NCBI GenBank assembly: GCA_944381575.1
Contig: CALWLS010000001.1
Coordinates: forward strand, 186,001-250,000
Length of the DNA stretch: 64,000 bases
Direction: 5' to 3'
Origin: an uncultured Lachnospiraceae bacterium
GTDB lineage: Bacteria > Bacillota > Clostridia > Lachnospirales > Lachnospiraceae
Under the pieces are notes generated by a model. It was not told the DNA's origin. It saw only the letters and a list, made by a program, of their open reading frames with translations, and searched no databases. The translations under genes and the position numbers were made by a program. Below are positions 45,531 to 54,715 of this stretch, piece after piece. Every line of letters begins with the position of its first letter. Positions within the stretch are counted from its first letter, which is position 1.

Positions 45531-48200
45531 ATGGATAACCGTAAAATGTCGCCAATGATGCTTCAATACCTCGAAACAAAAAAACAGTATCCGGACTGTG
45601 TGCTGTTTTACAGGATAGGCGATTTTTATGAAATGTTTTTCGATGACGCAAAGATCGGAGCCAGCGAGCTTGATCTTGTGCTCACGGGCAAGGACTGCGG
45701 AACAGGGGAGCGCGCGCCTATGTGCGGCGTTCCCTTTCATGCTGCCGATAACTATATCTCAAGGCTCGTTAAAAAGGGCTATAAGGTGGCCATTGGAGAG
45801 CAGGTAGAGGATCCAAAGCTTGCAAAGGGCATAGTAAAGAGAAGCGTGATAAGAGTAGTCACCCCGGGCACCCTTACGGAAAATGAAGCGCTGGATGACA
45901 GCAGGAATAACTATCTTATGTGCCTTGTTTATTATCTTGGCAGATACGGAGTTTCAGCAGTAGATGTAAGCACGGGGGAATTTGCAGTTACAACAGTTCC
46001 GAATTTAAGGGAGGCCTATGACGAGATCAACAGATACGCTCCATCAGAGCTTTTAGTAAACGGTGATTTTGTTTCCTCCGGAGGAGATATGGATTTTATA
46101 CGGGACAGGTTCGGCTGTACTATCAGTAATGTCCCGGACAGCTATTATGACATGGAGGAGGCCTCAAAGATACTTGAGGAGCATTTCCATGCAAAGGCCT
46201 CAGGCCTCGGGCTTTCAGACATGGAGCCCGGAGTCATGGCTGCGGGTGCAGTGCTGCGATACGTATATGACACCCAGTTTTCAAGCGTGGAGTATATAAC
46301 ACGCATAACGCCCTACAGCAACTCGGAATATATGGTGATAGATACCTCCACCATGCGCAACCTTGAGCTGCTCGAGACCATGCGGGATAAAGAAAAAAAA
46401 GGCACTCTGCTCTGGGTACTTGACAAGACCGGGACCGCCATGGGATCAAGGCTTATGAGGCGCGTGATCTCCCAGCCGCTGTTATCAAAGGAAGCTATCG
46501 TATCAAGGCAGGACGCCGTCGAAGAGCTTAATGAGAGATTTATAGACAGGGAAGAGCTGTCAGAATATCTTAAGCCCATATATGATCTTGAGAGACTGCT
46601 TGCCAAATTCAGCAGCAAAAGGGCAAATCCGCTGGATCTTCTTGCCTTCAGGCAGTCCGTCGGATTTATCAGGCCGGTAAAGCAGCTGCTTTCAACCTTT
46701 GATTCAGCTCTGCTTAAGAAAATATTTTCAGATATCGACGATATGTCTGACATAGGGGATCTGCTTAACTCAGCCCTTGAGGATGAGCCCCCGGTATCCG
46801 TGAGGGACGGAGGAATCATAAAAGAGGGCTATAACTCTGAGGCGGATGAGCTTAAGAAGGCCAGGAGCGAAGGAAAGAAATGGCTTTTGGAGCTTGAAGA
46901 AAGAGAACGTGAGCGCACCGGCATCAGGACCCTGAGGGTCAAATACAACAAAAACTTCGGCCACTGCATAGAGATATCCAATTCCTTTAAGGACAGGGTC
47001 CCTGATTATTTTATCAGGCGCCAGACGCTGACCACCGGCGAGCGTTATACCACAGAGGAGCTGGAAAAACTTTCCTCAAAGATAATGGGAGCAGACGAGA
47101 GGCTCAATGCTCTGGAATATGATCTGTTCAACGGCCTGCTTGACATACTTGCCTCCGAGGCTGAAAGGATACAGAAGACCTCGTCGGCCATAGCTTACCT
47201 TGACGTACTGTGTTCATTTTCACTTGCTGCCTCAAGGAACCGCTATGTCCGCCCAACCATAAATGAAAAAGGAAATATTCACATCCGGGACGGAAGGCAT
47301 CCTGTGGTAGAGCTGATGCTTAAGGACGGAGCATTCATATCGAATGATACGATGCTGAATAATACCTCAGACAGGATAGCTGTCATAACCGGTCCTAACA
47401 TGGCGGGAAAATCCACCTACATGAGGCAGACGGCTCTTATAACGCTTATGGCTCAGATCGGTTCCTTTGTGCCGGCTAAAAGCGCGGATATAGCGATATG
47501 CGACCGTATCTTTACGCGAGTGGGAGCCTCGGATGATCTTGCCAACGGACAATCCACCTTTATGGTCGAAATGACGGAGGTGGCAAACATACTGAGAAAG
47601 GCCACCGCCAACAGTCTTCTTATACTTGACGAGATCGGGCGCGGAACCTCGACATACGACGGACTGTCCATAGCCTGGGCAGTGATAGAATATATAAGCG
47701 ATAAAAAGAAGTTAGGCGCCAAGGCCCTGTTTGCGACTCATTATCATGAGCTTACTGAGCTGGAGGGTAAAATAAGCGGCGTGCATAATTACTGCATATC
47801 CGTAAGTGAACGCGACGGCGACCTTATATTTTTGAGGAAGATAATCCCTGGAGGCGCGGACAGATCCTACGGTATCGCCGTAGCCAGGCTTGCGGGTGTT
47901 CCTCAGGATATAATCTTAAGGGCCGGGGAGATAGCGGATAAATTAAGTAGATCCGACATAACAAAGACTTCGCAGAAGATCGGAGAGCTTACGGGACCGG
48001 GAAACATAGATAAGGACGGGGAATTCCATATGCCAGTGCCCGAAGAGGATACCGGCAGGAAGCAGTATGCGGAGATCACGGACAGGATAAAAGGGCTCGA
48101 CATCAATAAGCTTACGCCTATGGAGGCGCTGTTTATTTTGAATGAGCTTAAGGAGAAGCTTGCTGATGATAAATATTCTGAGCAGGGAAACAATAGATAA
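45531..48200 (+). CDS. mutS: DNA mismatch repair protein MutS
   Basis: 889-aa mismatch sensor. N-terminal mismatch-binding domain with the FYRIGDFYEMF string (Phe-x-Glu wedge), connector, lever/clamp, and ATPase with Walker A GPNMAGKST plus DEIGRGTSTYDG. Start at ATG 45531, where GGAGAAG lies 12 bases upstream; a TTG at 45522 is an alternative. Overlaps mutL by 35 bases. Confidence 0.97.
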   Translation: MDNRKMSPMMLQYLETKKQYPDCVLFYRIGDFYEMFFDDAKIGASELDLVLTGKDCGTGERAPMCGVPFHAADNYISRLVKKGYKVAIGEQVEDPKLAKGIVKRSVIRVVTPGTLTENEALDDSRNNYLMCLVYYLGRYGVSAVDVSTGEFAVTTVPNLREAYDEINRYAPSELLVNGDFVSSGGDMDFIRDRFGCTISNVPDSYYDMEEASKILEEHFHAKASGLGLSDMEPGVMAAGAVLRYVYDTQFSSVEYITRITPYSNSEYMVIDTSTMRNLELLETMRDKEKKGTLLWVLDKTGTAMGSRLMRRVISQPLLSKEAIVSRQDAVEELNERFIDREELSEYLKPIYDLERLLAKFSSKRANPLDLLAFRQSVGFIRPVKQLLSTFDSALLKKIFSDIDDMSDIGDLLNSALEDEPPVSVRDGGIIKEGYNSEADELKKARSEGKKWLLELEERERERTGIRTLRVKYNKNFGHCIEISNSFKDRVPDYFIRRQTLTTGERYTTEELEKLSSKIMGADERLNALEYDLFNGLLDILASEAERIQKTSSAIAYLDVLCSFSLAASRNRYVRPTINEKGNIHIRDGRHPVVELMLKDGAFISNDTMLNNTSDRIAVITGPNMAGKSTYMRQTALITLMAQIGSFVPAKSADIAICDRIFTRVGASDDLANGQSTFMVEMTEVANILRKATANSLLILDEIGRGTSTYDGLSIAWAVIEYISDKKKLGAKALFATHYHELTELEGKISGVHNYCISVSERDGDLIFLRKIIPGGADRSYGIAVARLAGVPQDIILRAGEIADKLSRSDITKTSQKIGELTGPGNIDKDGEFHMPVPEEDTGRKQYAEITDRIKGLDINKLTPMEALFILNELKEKLADDKYSEQGNNR

Positions 48201-50070
48201 GATAGCTGCGGGAGAGGTGGCTGAAAGACCCGAAAGCGTGGTAAAGGAGCTTTTGGATAACGCCATTGATTCCGGCGCCGACTCCATAAGCATAGAAATG
48301 CGTAAAGGCGGGACAGAGCTTATAAGAGTCACGGATAATGGCTGCGGGATAGATAAGGATGACATCCGGACTGCCTTTTTAAGACACGCTACTTCAAAGC
48401 TTAAGTCCGCTGAGGATCTTATGCACATATCCACCATGGGATTCCGCGGCGAGGCTCTGGCCTCAATAGCCGCTGTTTCGAGAGTCGAGATGGTATCCAA
48501 GGTGAAAAACAGTCTCACCGGTACTCTTTACAGGATAGAGGGCGGGACCGAAAAGGCCATAAGCGAGGTAGGAGCTCCTGACGGCACAACTATCCTTGTA
48601 AAGGATTTTTTATACAGTGTTCCAGTGCGCAGGCAGTTTTTAAAATCTCCTCAGACTGAGACCTCATACGTGACTGCCACTGTGGAGAATATAGCTTTAG
48701 CCCATCCTGAGATCAGTATTTCCTTTACGGCGGACGGAAGGAGCATACTGCATACTCCCGGGAATGGAAGGCTTAAGGACGTAATATATATAATCTACGG
48801 CGGGAACGTCGCCTCAAACCTTATTGAGGTGGATCACGTTTCAAATGGAATCAGGGTCAGCGGTTATGCGGCAAAGCCCGTAGTGAACAGGAGCCGCAGG
48901 GATGAGGAGAAATTTTTTGTAAACGGACGCGCCATCAGGTCGGACGTTCTGTTGAGGGCAGTGGAGGACGCCTTTGCGCCTTACATGATGCAGCACAGGT
49001 TTCCGGTGGTGTTTTTGAACATCGGCCTTGATTATGGAAATGTAGACGTAAATGTACACCCGCGCAAGACTGAGGTAAGGTTCTCTGATAACGCCGCGGT
49101 TTATAATGCCGTTACTGAAGCGGTCAAAAACGCCGTCAGCAGAAGAGAGCTTATAGTGGACGCGGGAGCCGCTGTGAAAAAAGACACTCCGGCAATGCAT
49201 GCATATGCTTTGGGCGATGCTTCCGTATATGCCGCTGATAAAAAGAGCTCCGGCGCATTAAAGGCTGAGCCCTACGAGGTGACGAAAAAATACGAATATG
49301 CCTCCAGCATACAGGAGCTTATCTCGGATAAGGCATCAGGGTTTAAGGAGGACGGAGCCGTATACGGAGCAGATGATCAAAGCGAAAATAATGGATCTGC
49401 TTATGACATAGGTCTTATACCTGATAAGGGCAGTGATAAGTCTGATCTAAGGGATCAGCCGGATTCTTTTATTAATAGGACCGGAGCCGGTATCCCCTAT
49501 TTTAAGATCATAGGACAGGTATTCAATACCTACTGGATAGTAGAATATAATGACGAGATGTTCATGATAGACCAGCACGCCGCCCATGAAAAGGTAAATT
49601 ATGAGCGTTATGTGAGCCTGATAAAAAATCACGGGGTTTCGTCACAGCTTTTGTATCCTCCGATAGTCCTTACTTTAAGCTCAAAGGACGCCATGCTTCT
49701 TGAAAAAAATATAGATTCATTTACTGAGATGGGCTATGAGATCGAGTATGCCGGAGACAGGGATTATATCGTCAGGGCAGTGCCGTCAAATCTGCCTGAG
49801 ATAGGAGAAGAAAAGCTTATAAGGGATCTTATAGAGGGAGTCTTTGAGGATGGCGGAGCCTTAAGTTCAAACATGTTAAAGGACAGGATAGCCAGCATGT
49901 CCTGCAAGGCGGCGATCAAGGGCGGACAGGATATCTCAAGGGCTGAAGCGGAAAGCCTTATAAGGGAGCTCATGGGCCTTGATAATCCCTATGCCTGCCC
50001 TCATGGAAGGCCTACGATCATAAAATGGTCTAAGACCCAGATAGAAAAGCTGTTTAAGAGGATAGTATGA
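48166..50070 (+). CDS. mutL: DNA mismatch repair protein MutL
   Basis: 634-aa GHKL ATPase and matchmaker. N-terminal IDKIAAGEVAERPESVVKELLDNAIDSGA and the GFRGEALASIA motifs; C-terminal endonuclease motif DQHAAHEKVNYE and CPHGRPT, as in organisms without MutH. Start at 48166 inside mutS follows AAGGAGAAG; the reading from 48142 is not supported. Overlaps miaA. Confidence 0.97.
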   Translation: MINILSRETIDKIAAGEVAERPESVVKELLDNAIDSGADSISIEMRKGGTELIRVTDNGCGIDKDDIRTAFLRHATSKLKSAEDLMHISTMGFRGEALASIAAVSRVEMVSKVKNSLTGTLYRIEGGTEKAISEVGAPDGTTILVKDFLYSVPVRRQFLKSPQTETSYVTATVENIALAHPEISISFTADGRSILHTPGNGRLKDVIYIIYGGNVASNLIEVDHVSNGIRVSGYAAKPVVNRSRRDEEKFFVNGRAIRSDVLLRAVEDAFAPYMMQHRFPVVFLNIGLDYGNVDVNVHPRKTEVRFSDNAAVYNAVTEAVKNAVSRRELIVDAGAAVKKDTPAMHAYALGDASVYAADKKSSGALKAEPYEVTKKYEYASSIQELISDKASGFKEDGAVYGADDQSENNGSAYDIGLIPDKGSDKSDLRDQPDSFINRTGAGIPYFKIIGQVFNTYWIVEYNDEMFMIDQHAAHEKVNYERYVSLIKNHGVSSQLLYPPIVLTLSSKDAMLLEKNIDSFTEMGYEIEYAGDRDYIVRAVPSNLPEIGEEKLIRDLIEGVFEDGGALSSNMLKDRIASMSCKAAIKGGQDISRAEAESLIRELMGLDNPYACPHGRPTIIKWSKTQIEKLFKRIV

Positions 50071-51011
50071 TGAGTGACAGCCTTAAGAAAAAGCTTGTGG
50101 TCATTGCAGGGCCCACGGCCACCGGTAAGAGCGATGCGGCGGTAAAACTTTCAGAGATCATAGGCGGTGAGGTCATCTCTGCGGACAGCATACAGGTATA
50201 CAGGGGGATGGATATAGGCTCCGCTAAAATAAGCGGGACGGAAATGAAGGGAATTCCCCATCACCTGATAGATGTTATGGATCCATCTGAGGATTATAAT
50301 GTCGTAAGATTTAAAAGCATGGCTGAGGAGGCCATGGAGGGTATATATCAGCGGGGGCACATCCCCATCGTATGCGGAGGCACCGGCTTTTACATACAGG
50401 CGCTGATATACGGCATTGATTTTAAGGATGAGCCAGACGAGGGCGGCTCGGATTCCTCAAGGAAATATTTTGAGGAAATATATGCCAGGGAGGGTCCGGA
50501 AAAACTTATATCAATGCTTGCAAAAGAGGATCCTGCTTCCTATGATGCGATAGACCATCATAATATAAAGAGGGTCATAAGGGCCCTTACATACATGCGC
50601 GTACACGGCGAGAGCATACAGGAGCATAATGAAAGGGAGGCCCTGAAAAGGCTTGATCCGCCTTATGATCTCAGGTTTTTTGTACTGTATGGGGAAAGAT
50701 CCGGCATGTATGAGCGCATCAATAAAAGAGTAGACCTGATGATGGCCTCAGGCTTATGTGATGAAGTAAGAGCCCTCCTTGATTCAGGACTCAGGGAAAA
50801 CTCTACTGCAGCTCAGGGCATAGGATATAAGGAAATAATAGAAGCACTTAAAAATAATTCCGACATAAACGAGGCCGCTGAAAAGATAAAGCTCAACACC
50901 AGGCGTTTCGCCAAAAGGCAGCTCACCTGGTTCAAGAGGGAAAAGGCAGCAATATGGATTAATATCGATAAAGGAGATCCGGTAAATGAGATCAGAAAAT
51001 ATTTATGGTGA
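50067..51011 (+). CDS. miaA: tRNA dimethylallyltransferase MiaA
   Basis: 314-aa enzyme adding isopentenyl to A37 of tRNAs, the step before MiaB. Walker A GPTATGKS (15-22), ISADSIQVYRGMDIGSAK and the GTGFYIQALIYG strings are intact. Overlaps mutL by four bases and the next gene by 26. Confidence 0.96.
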   Translation: MMSDSLKKKLVVIAGPTATGKSDAAVKLSEIIGGEVISADSIQVYRGMDIGSAKISGTEMKGIPHHLIDVMDPSEDYNVVRFKSMAEEAMEGIYQRGHIPIVCGGTGFYIQALIYGIDFKDEPDEGGSDSSRKYFEEIYAREGPEKLISMLAKEDPASYDAIDHHNIKRVIRALTYMRVHGESIQEHNEREALKRLDPPYDLRFFVLYGERSGMYERINKRVDLMMASGLCDEVRALLDSGLRENSTAAQGIGYKEIIEALKNNSDINEAAEKIKLNTRRFAKRQLTWFKREKAAIWINIDKGDPVNEIRKYLW

Positions 51012-52266
51012 ATTTGGGATCTGCGACGGCCTTATGAGCCTCGCGGCAGAGGCGGAAGCTTCCTTAAGGGACAGGTTCCTTAAGATAGATTCCGACCTTG
51101 AATATAACCAGTTAAAGGTCGTAAAGGCCATGCAGGACTGCGGGGTCTCTGAGGCCTGCATGCTGGAGACCACAGGCTATGGATATAATGATATCGGGAG
51201 GGATAAGCTTGAGGAGGTCTATGCAAGGATCTTCAGGACAGAGGACGCCCTTGTGCGAAGCCAGATAATATGCGGCACCCATGCTCTTACGGTAGCCTTA
51301 AGCGGCAACTTAAGGCCAGGAGATGAGATCCTTTCCCCTGTAGGGCTTCCCTATGACACCATACAGAAGGTAATAGGCATAAGCGACGCCAGAGGCTCCC
51401 TTAAGGAATACGGCATAAGCTTTAACTGCGTTGATCTTAAGCCGGACGGAAGCTTTGATTACGATGGGATCAGAGCCGCCTTAAATGACAGGACAAGGCT
51501 TATTGAGATACAGAGGAGCCGCGGCTATTCCGCAAGAAGGACCTTTTCAGTAAAGGAAATCGGTGATCTCATCGGATTTATCAAAGGCATAAAGCCAGAT
51601 GTTATCGTTCTTGTGGATAACTGTTATGGGGAATATACCGAACATATGGAGCCTTCTGAGGTCGGGGCCGATATGGTGGTAGGATCCCTTATCAAAAACC
51701 CCGGAGGAGGAATCGCTCCGGTGGGAGGCTATATCGCCGGCACTGAAAGCTGCGTTGGAAACGCAGCCGCCAGGCTTTCGGGACCGGGTCTTGAAAAGGA
51801 GCTGGGGCCGTCCCTTGGAAATAACAGGCTGCTATATCAGGGAACATTCCTGGCACCTCAGGTAACAGCATCCGCCCTTAAGGGAGCCTGCTTCGCCTCC
51901 TTCATATATAACAGCCTTGGATTTGATGTGTCTCCGGAGCCTTTGGAGGATAGACATGATATTATACAGGCTATAACTCTCGGCGATCCTGAAAAAGTGA
52001 TATCTTTCTGCCGGGGCATACAGGCTGCGGCTGCGGTGGATGCCTTCGTCAGGCCTGAGCCTTCGCCTATGCCGGGATATGACAGTGATATAATCATGGC
52101 TGACGGCTGCTTTATTTCAGGCTCATCAATAGAGTTGTCGGCCGACGGTCCGTTGAGAGAGCCGTACACGGTATTTTTCCAGGGAGGCCTTACCTACGCC
52201 CATTCCAAGCTTGGAGTGCTTATGAGCGCCCAGGCCCTCATAAACGACGGGCTGATAAAGCTTTGA
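50986..52266 (+). CDS. YnbB-type PLP-dependent lyase (methionine gamma-lyase family)
   Basis: 426-aa cysteine/methionine-metabolism PLP-fold protein, annotated in relatives as aluminium-resistance or methionine gamma-lyase family. PLP lysine in GSLIKNPGGG (about 235), plus RSRGYSARR and LVDNCYGEYTE. Good RBS AAAGGAG within miaA. The substrate is not established; metal-resistance naming is historical. Confidence 0.86.
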   Translation: MRSENIYGEFGICDGLMSLAAEAEASLRDRFLKIDSDLEYNQLKVVKAMQDCGVSEACMLETTGYGYNDIGRDKLEEVYARIFRTEDALVRSQIICGTHALTVALSGNLRPGDEILSPVGLPYDTIQKVIGISDARGSLKEYGISFNCVDLKPDGSFDYDGIRAALNDRTRLIEIQRSRGYSARRTFSVKEIGDLIGFIKGIKPDVIVLVDNCYGEYTEHMEPSEVGADMVVGSLIKNPGGGIAPVGGYIAGTESCVGNAAARLSGPGLEKELGPSLGNNRLLYQGTFLAPQVTASALKGACFASFIYNSLGFDVSPEPLEDRHDIIQAITLGDPEKVISFCRGIQAAAAVDAFVRPEPSPMPGYDSDIIMADGCFISGSSIELSADGPLREPYTVFFQGGLTYAHSKLGVLMSAQALINDGLIKL

Positions 52267-52300
52267 TCAGGGGACATTTACCGAACACAAGTCTTACGAT

Positions 52301-52328
52301 TTGTTGAAATCGGAAGTTATCTTATACT
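52301..52328 (+). promoter_or_regulatory. Promoter of the radC-mre operon
   Basis: TTGTTG (52301-52306), 16-base spacer, TATACT (52323-52328). Confidence 0.55.
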
Positions 52329-52386
52329 ATCATCCTCCGCCATGTGTTAAGATATCCTGGAGTTTTTCCGGTCAGCGGGTATTTTA

Positions 52387-53088
52387 ATGGATGATAATAT
52401 AATTCCAGGCGAAAGAGATTTAAGGCCTTATGAGAAATGCGAGGCCTTCGGGCCTGAATCCCTCACTGATGCCGAGTTGATAGCCGTGGTTATAAAAACA
52501 GGGAGCCGCGGACGGTCAGCAGTTGAACTTTCAGAGGAGATACTTTACGGAGGGGATAACGAAAAGGGCCTTGTGAGGCTCATATCGACATCTCCCGAGG
52601 AGCTGACCTGCCATAAGGGCATAGGCAGGGTGAAGTGCATACAGCTCTCGTGTATTTTTGAATTGTCCAAGAGACTGGCAAGGGAGCACGCCAGATTAGG
52701 CCTTGAGGCGGATTCGCCAAGGAGTGTGGCGGATTTTTACATGGCGGAGCTCAAATCCAGATCCGAGGAAGAGGTCCATCTGATGCTTTTAAATACCAAA
52801 AACAGGCTTATAAAAAGCGTCATGGTATCCAGGGGCACGGTCAACACTTCGGCGGTTTCCCCAAGAGAGATATTTATCATTGCTCTGAAATATAAAGCGG
52901 CGGCAGTGATACTCGTACATAATCACCCAAGCGGCGACCCTGCGCCAAGCAAAGAGGATATAAGATTTACCTCGGAGCTTTACAAGCTCGGCCGGCTGAT
53001 GAATATACCTTTAAGAGATTCAATAATAATCGGAAACGGCATTTATATGAGCTTTCTTGAGAAAGGCATGCTTTTTATAGATGAATAA
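52387..53088 (+). CDS. radC: RadC family JAMM-domain protein
   Basis: 233-aa protein with a helix-hairpin-helix region (about 20-100) and a JAMM metalloprotease-like domain, zinc motif HNHPSGDPAPSKED. DNA-repair naming is historical. It directly precedes mreC (overlap of eight bases); in Bacillus mreB lies between them, but here mreB is absent. Confidence 0.92.
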   Translation: MDDNIIPGERDLRPYEKCEAFGPESLTDAELIAVVIKTGSRGRSAVELSEEILYGGDNEKGLVRLISTSPEELTCHKGIGRVKCIQLSCIFELSKRLAREHARLGLEADSPRSVADFYMAELKSRSEEEVHLMLLNTKNRLIKSVMVSRGTVNTSAVSPREIFIIALKYKAAAVILVHNHPSGDPAPSKEDIRFTSELYKLGRLMNIPLRDSIIIGNGIYMSFLEKGMLFIDE

Positions 53089-54142
53089 CAGATTTTCAAA
53101 GCACATCTTAATAGTCGTTACCATACTCTGTGTTTTTCTCATGGTACTGAGTTATGTGCAGGGTTCTCTTATAGACCCGGTACGCAGATATGCCGGTTAT
53201 CTGCTGACGCCGATACAGTCAGGCATAAGCAGCTTTGGGAGCACGGTTGCCGGAGAGATAGATGAAAAACGCCACTTGCATGATGTTTACGATGAAAACG
53301 AAAAGCTGAGACAGGAGATAGATAAGCTTACTGAGGAGAACAACCGTCTGCGTTCGGAAACTCTTGAGCTTGAGAGACTGAGGGAGCTTTACGGACTTGA
53401 TCAGGAGTACATGCAGTATCCAAAAGTTGCGGCAAGAGTCATTGCAAGGGATTCCCAGAAGTGGTTCCAGGTATTCCGTCTCGACAAGGGCCTTTCTGAC
53501 GGCATACAGAAGGATATGAACGTCATCTGCAACGGGGGGCTTGTGGGTATAGTAACGGACGTCGGGGCCAACTACTGTACTGTAAGATCCATCATAGATG
53601 ATGAGTCCAATGTTTACGCTGAATCCCAGTACAGCGGCGATACCTGCCTCGTAAACGGCAGCATCAGCTCCTACGATGAGGGAAGGCTTGAGATAACCAA
53701 TATTGGAATGGACGCCGTATTCAATAACGGAGATGCGGTCGTTACTTCAAACCTCAGCACTAAATTCCTTCCCGGGATACTTATCGGCTACGCCTCGGAT
53801 ATTAATATAGACAGCCAGCACCTGACAAAATCCGGTCAGCTTATACCGGTGGCCGACTTTGGTAATATTGAGGAAGTTCTTATTATCACCACCCTTAAGA
53901 CCGATTCCGGCCTTGTGGATACGGGAGTTGGTGAAAATGACACCGTTGATATCCCGGAGGACCTGATCACAGAGGAAGCGGGAGAGGCTCAGGCTGAGGA
54001 GTCAGGTACTGAGGCAGACGCCGGAGCTGAAGCGGCGGAAGCTGAGACAGAAGCGTCATCTGAGGCAGGCGCTTCAAGTGATACGGCCGATGCTGCTGCA
54101 GACACGCAGGAGACCGGACCTCAGGATCAGTCCACGCAGTAA
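53081..54142 (+). CDS. mreC: Rod-shape protein MreC with acidic tail
   Basis: 353-aa bitopic elongasome scaffold. N-terminal TM helix (about 7-27), coiled coil (about 65-105), and beta-domain (about 110-270). A low-complexity Glu/Ala/Thr-rich tail (about 290-353) is not part of the conserved MreC fold. Confidence 0.93.
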   Translation: MNNRFSKHILIVVTILCVFLMVLSYVQGSLIDPVRRYAGYLLTPIQSGISSFGSTVAGEIDEKRHLHDVYDENEKLRQEIDKLTEENNRLRSETLELERLRELYGLDQEYMQYPKVAARVIARDSQKWFQVFRLDKGLSDGIQKDMNVICNGGLVGIVTDVGANYCTVRSIIDDESNVYAESQYSGDTCLVNGSISSYDEGRLEITNIGMDAVFNNGDAVVTSNLSTKFLPGILIGYASDINIDSQHLTKSGQLIPVADFGNIEEVLIITTLKTDSGLVDTGVGENDTVDIPEDLITEEAGEAQAEESGTEADAGAEAAEAETEASSEAGASSDTADAAADTQETGPQDQSTQ

Positions 54143-54175
54143 ATAACAAAAAAGGTTCAGGTATATAAACTGTAA

Positions 54176-54715
54176 ATGTACGGTTTTAAAAAGCTTATAA
54201 AGAGGATAGCGATATATTTTCTGCTCGTGCTTGCGGCCTTCCTGCTGCAGACATGTGTATTTCCGCTGCTTAAGTTTTTTTATGCCGCGCCTAACCTTCT
54301 TCTCATAGTAACATTTTCATATGGGTTTATCTATGGATCGCTTACGGGTATGATCTGCGGTATATTTGCGGGATTTCTCATGGACGTTTTTTATTATGAG
54401 CCCTTTGGGATGTTCATATTGATATTCTGTTATTCAGGTTTTTTCAGCGGGCTGTTTCAGAATCAGCTGAAAAACGATTCCATAGTATTCCCGCTGATAC
54501 TCTGCGTACTGAATGAATTATTTTATAACGCTGCCGTAATGTTCTACAGGCTTTTCAACCTTGGACACGCGGATGTGGCGTATTCGATTAAAAACGTTGT
54601 TTTACCAGAGCTTTTTTTTACGCTCCTGATCACCATACTTGCCTACAGGATACTGCTTCATACCAACAGGAAACTGGATAAGATAGACGATGTAAGAGGA
54701 CAGAATGTTGCCTGA
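54176..54715 (+). CDS. mreD: Rod-shape protein MreD
   Basis: 179-aa integral membrane elongasome subunit with about five or six helices; the typical hydrophobic N-terminus (YFLLVLAAFLLQTCVF) and the FAGFLMDVFYYEPFG region are seen. Overlaps the PBP gene by 11 bases. RBS not strong. Confidence 0.9.
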   Translation: MYGFKKLIKRIAIYFLLVLAAFLLQTCVFPLLKFFYAAPNLLLIVTFSYGFIYGSLTGMICGIFAGFLMDVFYYEPFGMFILIFCYSGFFSGLFQNQLKNDSIVFPLILCVLNELFYNAAVMFYRLFNLGHADVAYSIKNVVLPELFFTLLITILAYRILLHTNRKLDKIDDVRGQNVA